A stretch of 64,000 nt of DNA from the NCBI RefSeq assembly GCF_042648965.1, contig NZ_JBHRYJ010000007.1, positions 124,001-188,000 on the forward strand, given 5' to 3'. The notes beneath the pieces were generated by a model that was not told the origin of the DNA, made no database searches, and was given only the letters and a program-made list of their open reading frames with translations. The stretch is from Ferrovibrio xuzhouensis (lineage in GTDB: Bacteria; Pseudomonadota; Alphaproteobacteria; Ferrovibrionales; Ferrovibrionaceae). Positions 62,957 to 64,000 of the stretch are shown here, piece by piece (the first letter of the stretch is position 1; each line of letters begins with the position of its first letter). The position numbers were made by a program, and so were the translations under genes.

Positions 62957-63862
62957 ATGGCGATACCCGGCCGCATCATCCTGTGGGAAGCCGGTCCGCG
63001 TGATGGCCTGCAGAACGAGCCGGGCGTGGTGCCGACCGAGGTCAAGGTCGAGCTGATCGACCGGCTGATCGATGCCGGCGTCACCCATGTCGAGGCAACC
63101 AGCTTCGTGTCGCCGAAATGGGTGCCGCAGATGGGTGACCACGACGCGGTGATGGCGCAACTCAAGCGCCGGCCCGGCGTCACTTACCAGGTGCTGACGC
63201 CGAACATGAAGGGCTATGAGGCGGCCCGTGCCGCCGGCGCCGAGGCCATCGGCATTTTCGCTGCGGCCAGCGAGAGTTTTTCCAGAAAAAACATCAACTG
63301 CAGCATCGACGAGAGCATCGAGCGCTTCCGCCCGGTGGTGGAGGCGGCGAAGCGCGACGGCGTCAAGGTGCGCGGCTTCGTCTCGGTGGTGGTCGGCTGC
63401 CCCTTCGAGGGCGAGATCGCCCCGGCGCAGACGGCAAAAGTCGTGAAGCAGATGTATGACCTCGGCTGCGACGACATCGGGCTGGGCGATACCATCGGCG
63501 TCGGCACCCCGGCCAGGGTGAAGGCGATGATCGAGGCCTGCGCGGCGCAGGTGCCGCTTGCCGCGCTGGGCGGCCATTTCCACGACACCTACGGTCAGGC
63601 GCTGGCCAATACGCTGGCGGCGCTGGAATGCGGCATCGCCCGCCACGATGCCTCGGTGGCCGGCCTCGGCGGTTGTCCCTATGCGCCGGGTGCCACCGGC
63701 AACGTGGCAACCGAAGACCTCGTCTATATGCTGGACGGCATGGGCATCGAGACCGGCATCGACCTGAAGAAACTGGTGCAGACCGCCTGGTGGATTTCCG
63801 ACCGGCTCGGCCGCCCGCCGGTCTCCCGGGTCGCCCGGGCGCTGAAATCGAAACTGCAGTGA
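62957..63862 (+). CDS. mvaB: Hydroxymethylglutaryl-CoA lyase
   Basis: Final step of leucine breakdown: HMG-CoA to acetyl-CoA and acetoacetate. The 301-residue HMGL-like TIM barrel has WEAGPRDGLQNEP, EATSFVSPKWVPQM, GCPFEGEI, the HFHDTYGQALANT metal site and the catalytic-cysteine loop GLGGCPYAPGATGN. It starts three bases after mccA. Acetoacetate-activating genes are not in this window. Confidence 0.96.
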   Translation: MAIPGRIILWEAGPRDGLQNEPGVVPTEVKVELIDRLIDAGVTHVEATSFVSPKWVPQMGDHDAVMAQLKRRPGVTYQVLTPNMKGYEAARAAGAEAIGIFAAASESFSRKNINCSIDESIERFRPVVEAAKRDGVKVRGFVSVVVGCPFEGEIAPAQTAKVVKQMYDLGCDDIGLGDTIGVGTPARVKAMIEACAAQVPLAALGGHFHDTYGQALANTLAALECGIARHDASVAGLGGCPYAPGATGNVATEDLVYMLDGMGIETGIDLKKLVQTAWWISDRLGRPPVSRVARALKSKLQ

Positions 63863-63869
63863 GCGTATC

Positions 63870-64000
63870 GTGACCGTCCATTTGCTGAAGATCGCCGTCG
63901 GCATCGAGAGCATCGAGCATTTCCGCGAGCGCATGAAGGTCCGCCGCAAACAGGGCAAGACCTTTACCCATTACACCCGCCATATGCCCAAGCGCGCCGA
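63870..64000 (+). CDS. DUF1489 family protein (partial)
   Basis: The first 43 codons of a gene that runs off the right edge, beginning at GTG 63870 with VTVHLLKIAVGIESIEHF and later THYTRHMPKRA. This matches the start of the alphaproteobacterial DUF1489 family (M-T-V-H-L-x-K, then T-R-x-x-P-[RK]-R). Function unknown. It lies seven bases after mvaB and may be the last gene of the same transcript. Confidence 0.75.
   Translation, partial: MTVHLLKIAVGIESIEHFRERMKVRRKQGKTFTHYTRHMPKRA

Noticed and set aside
60824..63958. Antisense open frame of over 1000 codons across mccA and mvaB
   Set aside because: Same shadow effect; the sequence is His/Arg/Gln-rich with no domain, and it runs across several real genes.

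Overview
The window is 64 kb of GC-rich, densely packed chromosome from an alphaproteobacterium, most likely of the Rhodospirillales type. Several things point there: the gene order dusB-ntrB-ntrC-ntrY-ntrX-trkA-dat-hfq-hflX, a fused IspDF, a pyruvate dehydrogenase E1-beta that carries its own lipoyl domain, the pair LAB_N/ArnT-like, and alphaproteobacterial families such as DUF1489, DUF4170 and PAS_5. I see no insertion sequence, phage, plasmid or CRISPR array. No gene-free stretch exceeds about 300 bases.

Layout. 1-7.2 kb: pyruvate dehydrogenase operon (pdhA end, pdhB, pdhC, lpd), lipoate synthase lipA, a COQ10/RatA-like protein and malonyl-CoA decarboxylase. 7.2-9.4 kb (minus strand): PncC-type CinA, pgpA, ispDF. 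9.4-21.2 kb: dusB and the two nitrogen two-component systems NtrBC and NtrYX, trkA, a D-amino-acid transaminase, hfq, hflX. 21.2-28.9 kb: an inositol-monophosphatase-family gene, gyrA, coaD, two cyclophilins, queA, tgt and a 36-residue membrane protein. 28.9-35 kb is the accessory part: a PAS_5 protein, tRNA-Lys, a TPR/GT9-like glycosyltransferase split onto opposite strands, DUF4170, a degenerate Hpt protein, several unrecognised small genes, an OB-fold exported protein and an SDR. 35.2-38 kb: a lipid-A or surface-glycan set (GT2, LAB_N, ArnT-like). 38-44.6 kb: a fluoroacetate-dehalogenase-like hydrolase, DUF502, P450, TetR, a Rieske oxygenase, a two-part YeeE transporter behind an FNR-type promoter, acylphosphatase. 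44.5-48.6 kb: a small membrane protein, lipB, a short FliN, tRNA-Leu, maeB. 48.6-64 kb: a LysR regulator and leucine/isovalerate catabolism (ivd, a second acyl-CoA dehydrogenase, mccB, a methylglutaconyl-CoA hydratase, mccA, mvaB). A thioesterase, RidA, a K+/H+ antiporter, two chromene-carboxylate isomerases, a DMT exporter and an SDR are interspersed. The start of a DUF1489 gene closes the window.

How the genes fit together. Acetyl-CoA is the common thread. Pyruvate dehydrogenase makes it, and lipA and lipB supply the lipoyl groups. MaeB provides pyruvate, and leucine breakdown delivers acetyl-CoA plus acetoacetate. Malonyl-CoA decarboxylase returns malonyl-CoA to acetyl-CoA. NtrBC/NtrYX and Hfq form the nitrogen and RNA regulatory core.

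Most notable observations: (1) a TPR-glycosyltransferase whose N- and C-terminal halves lie head to head on opposite strands, as expected from a local inversion of about 1 kb; (2) an Hpt-like protein with leucine where the phosphorylated histidine should be, leading a run of unrecognised small genes; (3) a perfect FNR/FixK box at class II spacing before the YeeE pair; (4) a near-identical motif in two divergent promoters 9 kb apart that flank the leucine-catabolism region; (5) glutamine at the GyrA position equivalent to E. coli Ser83.
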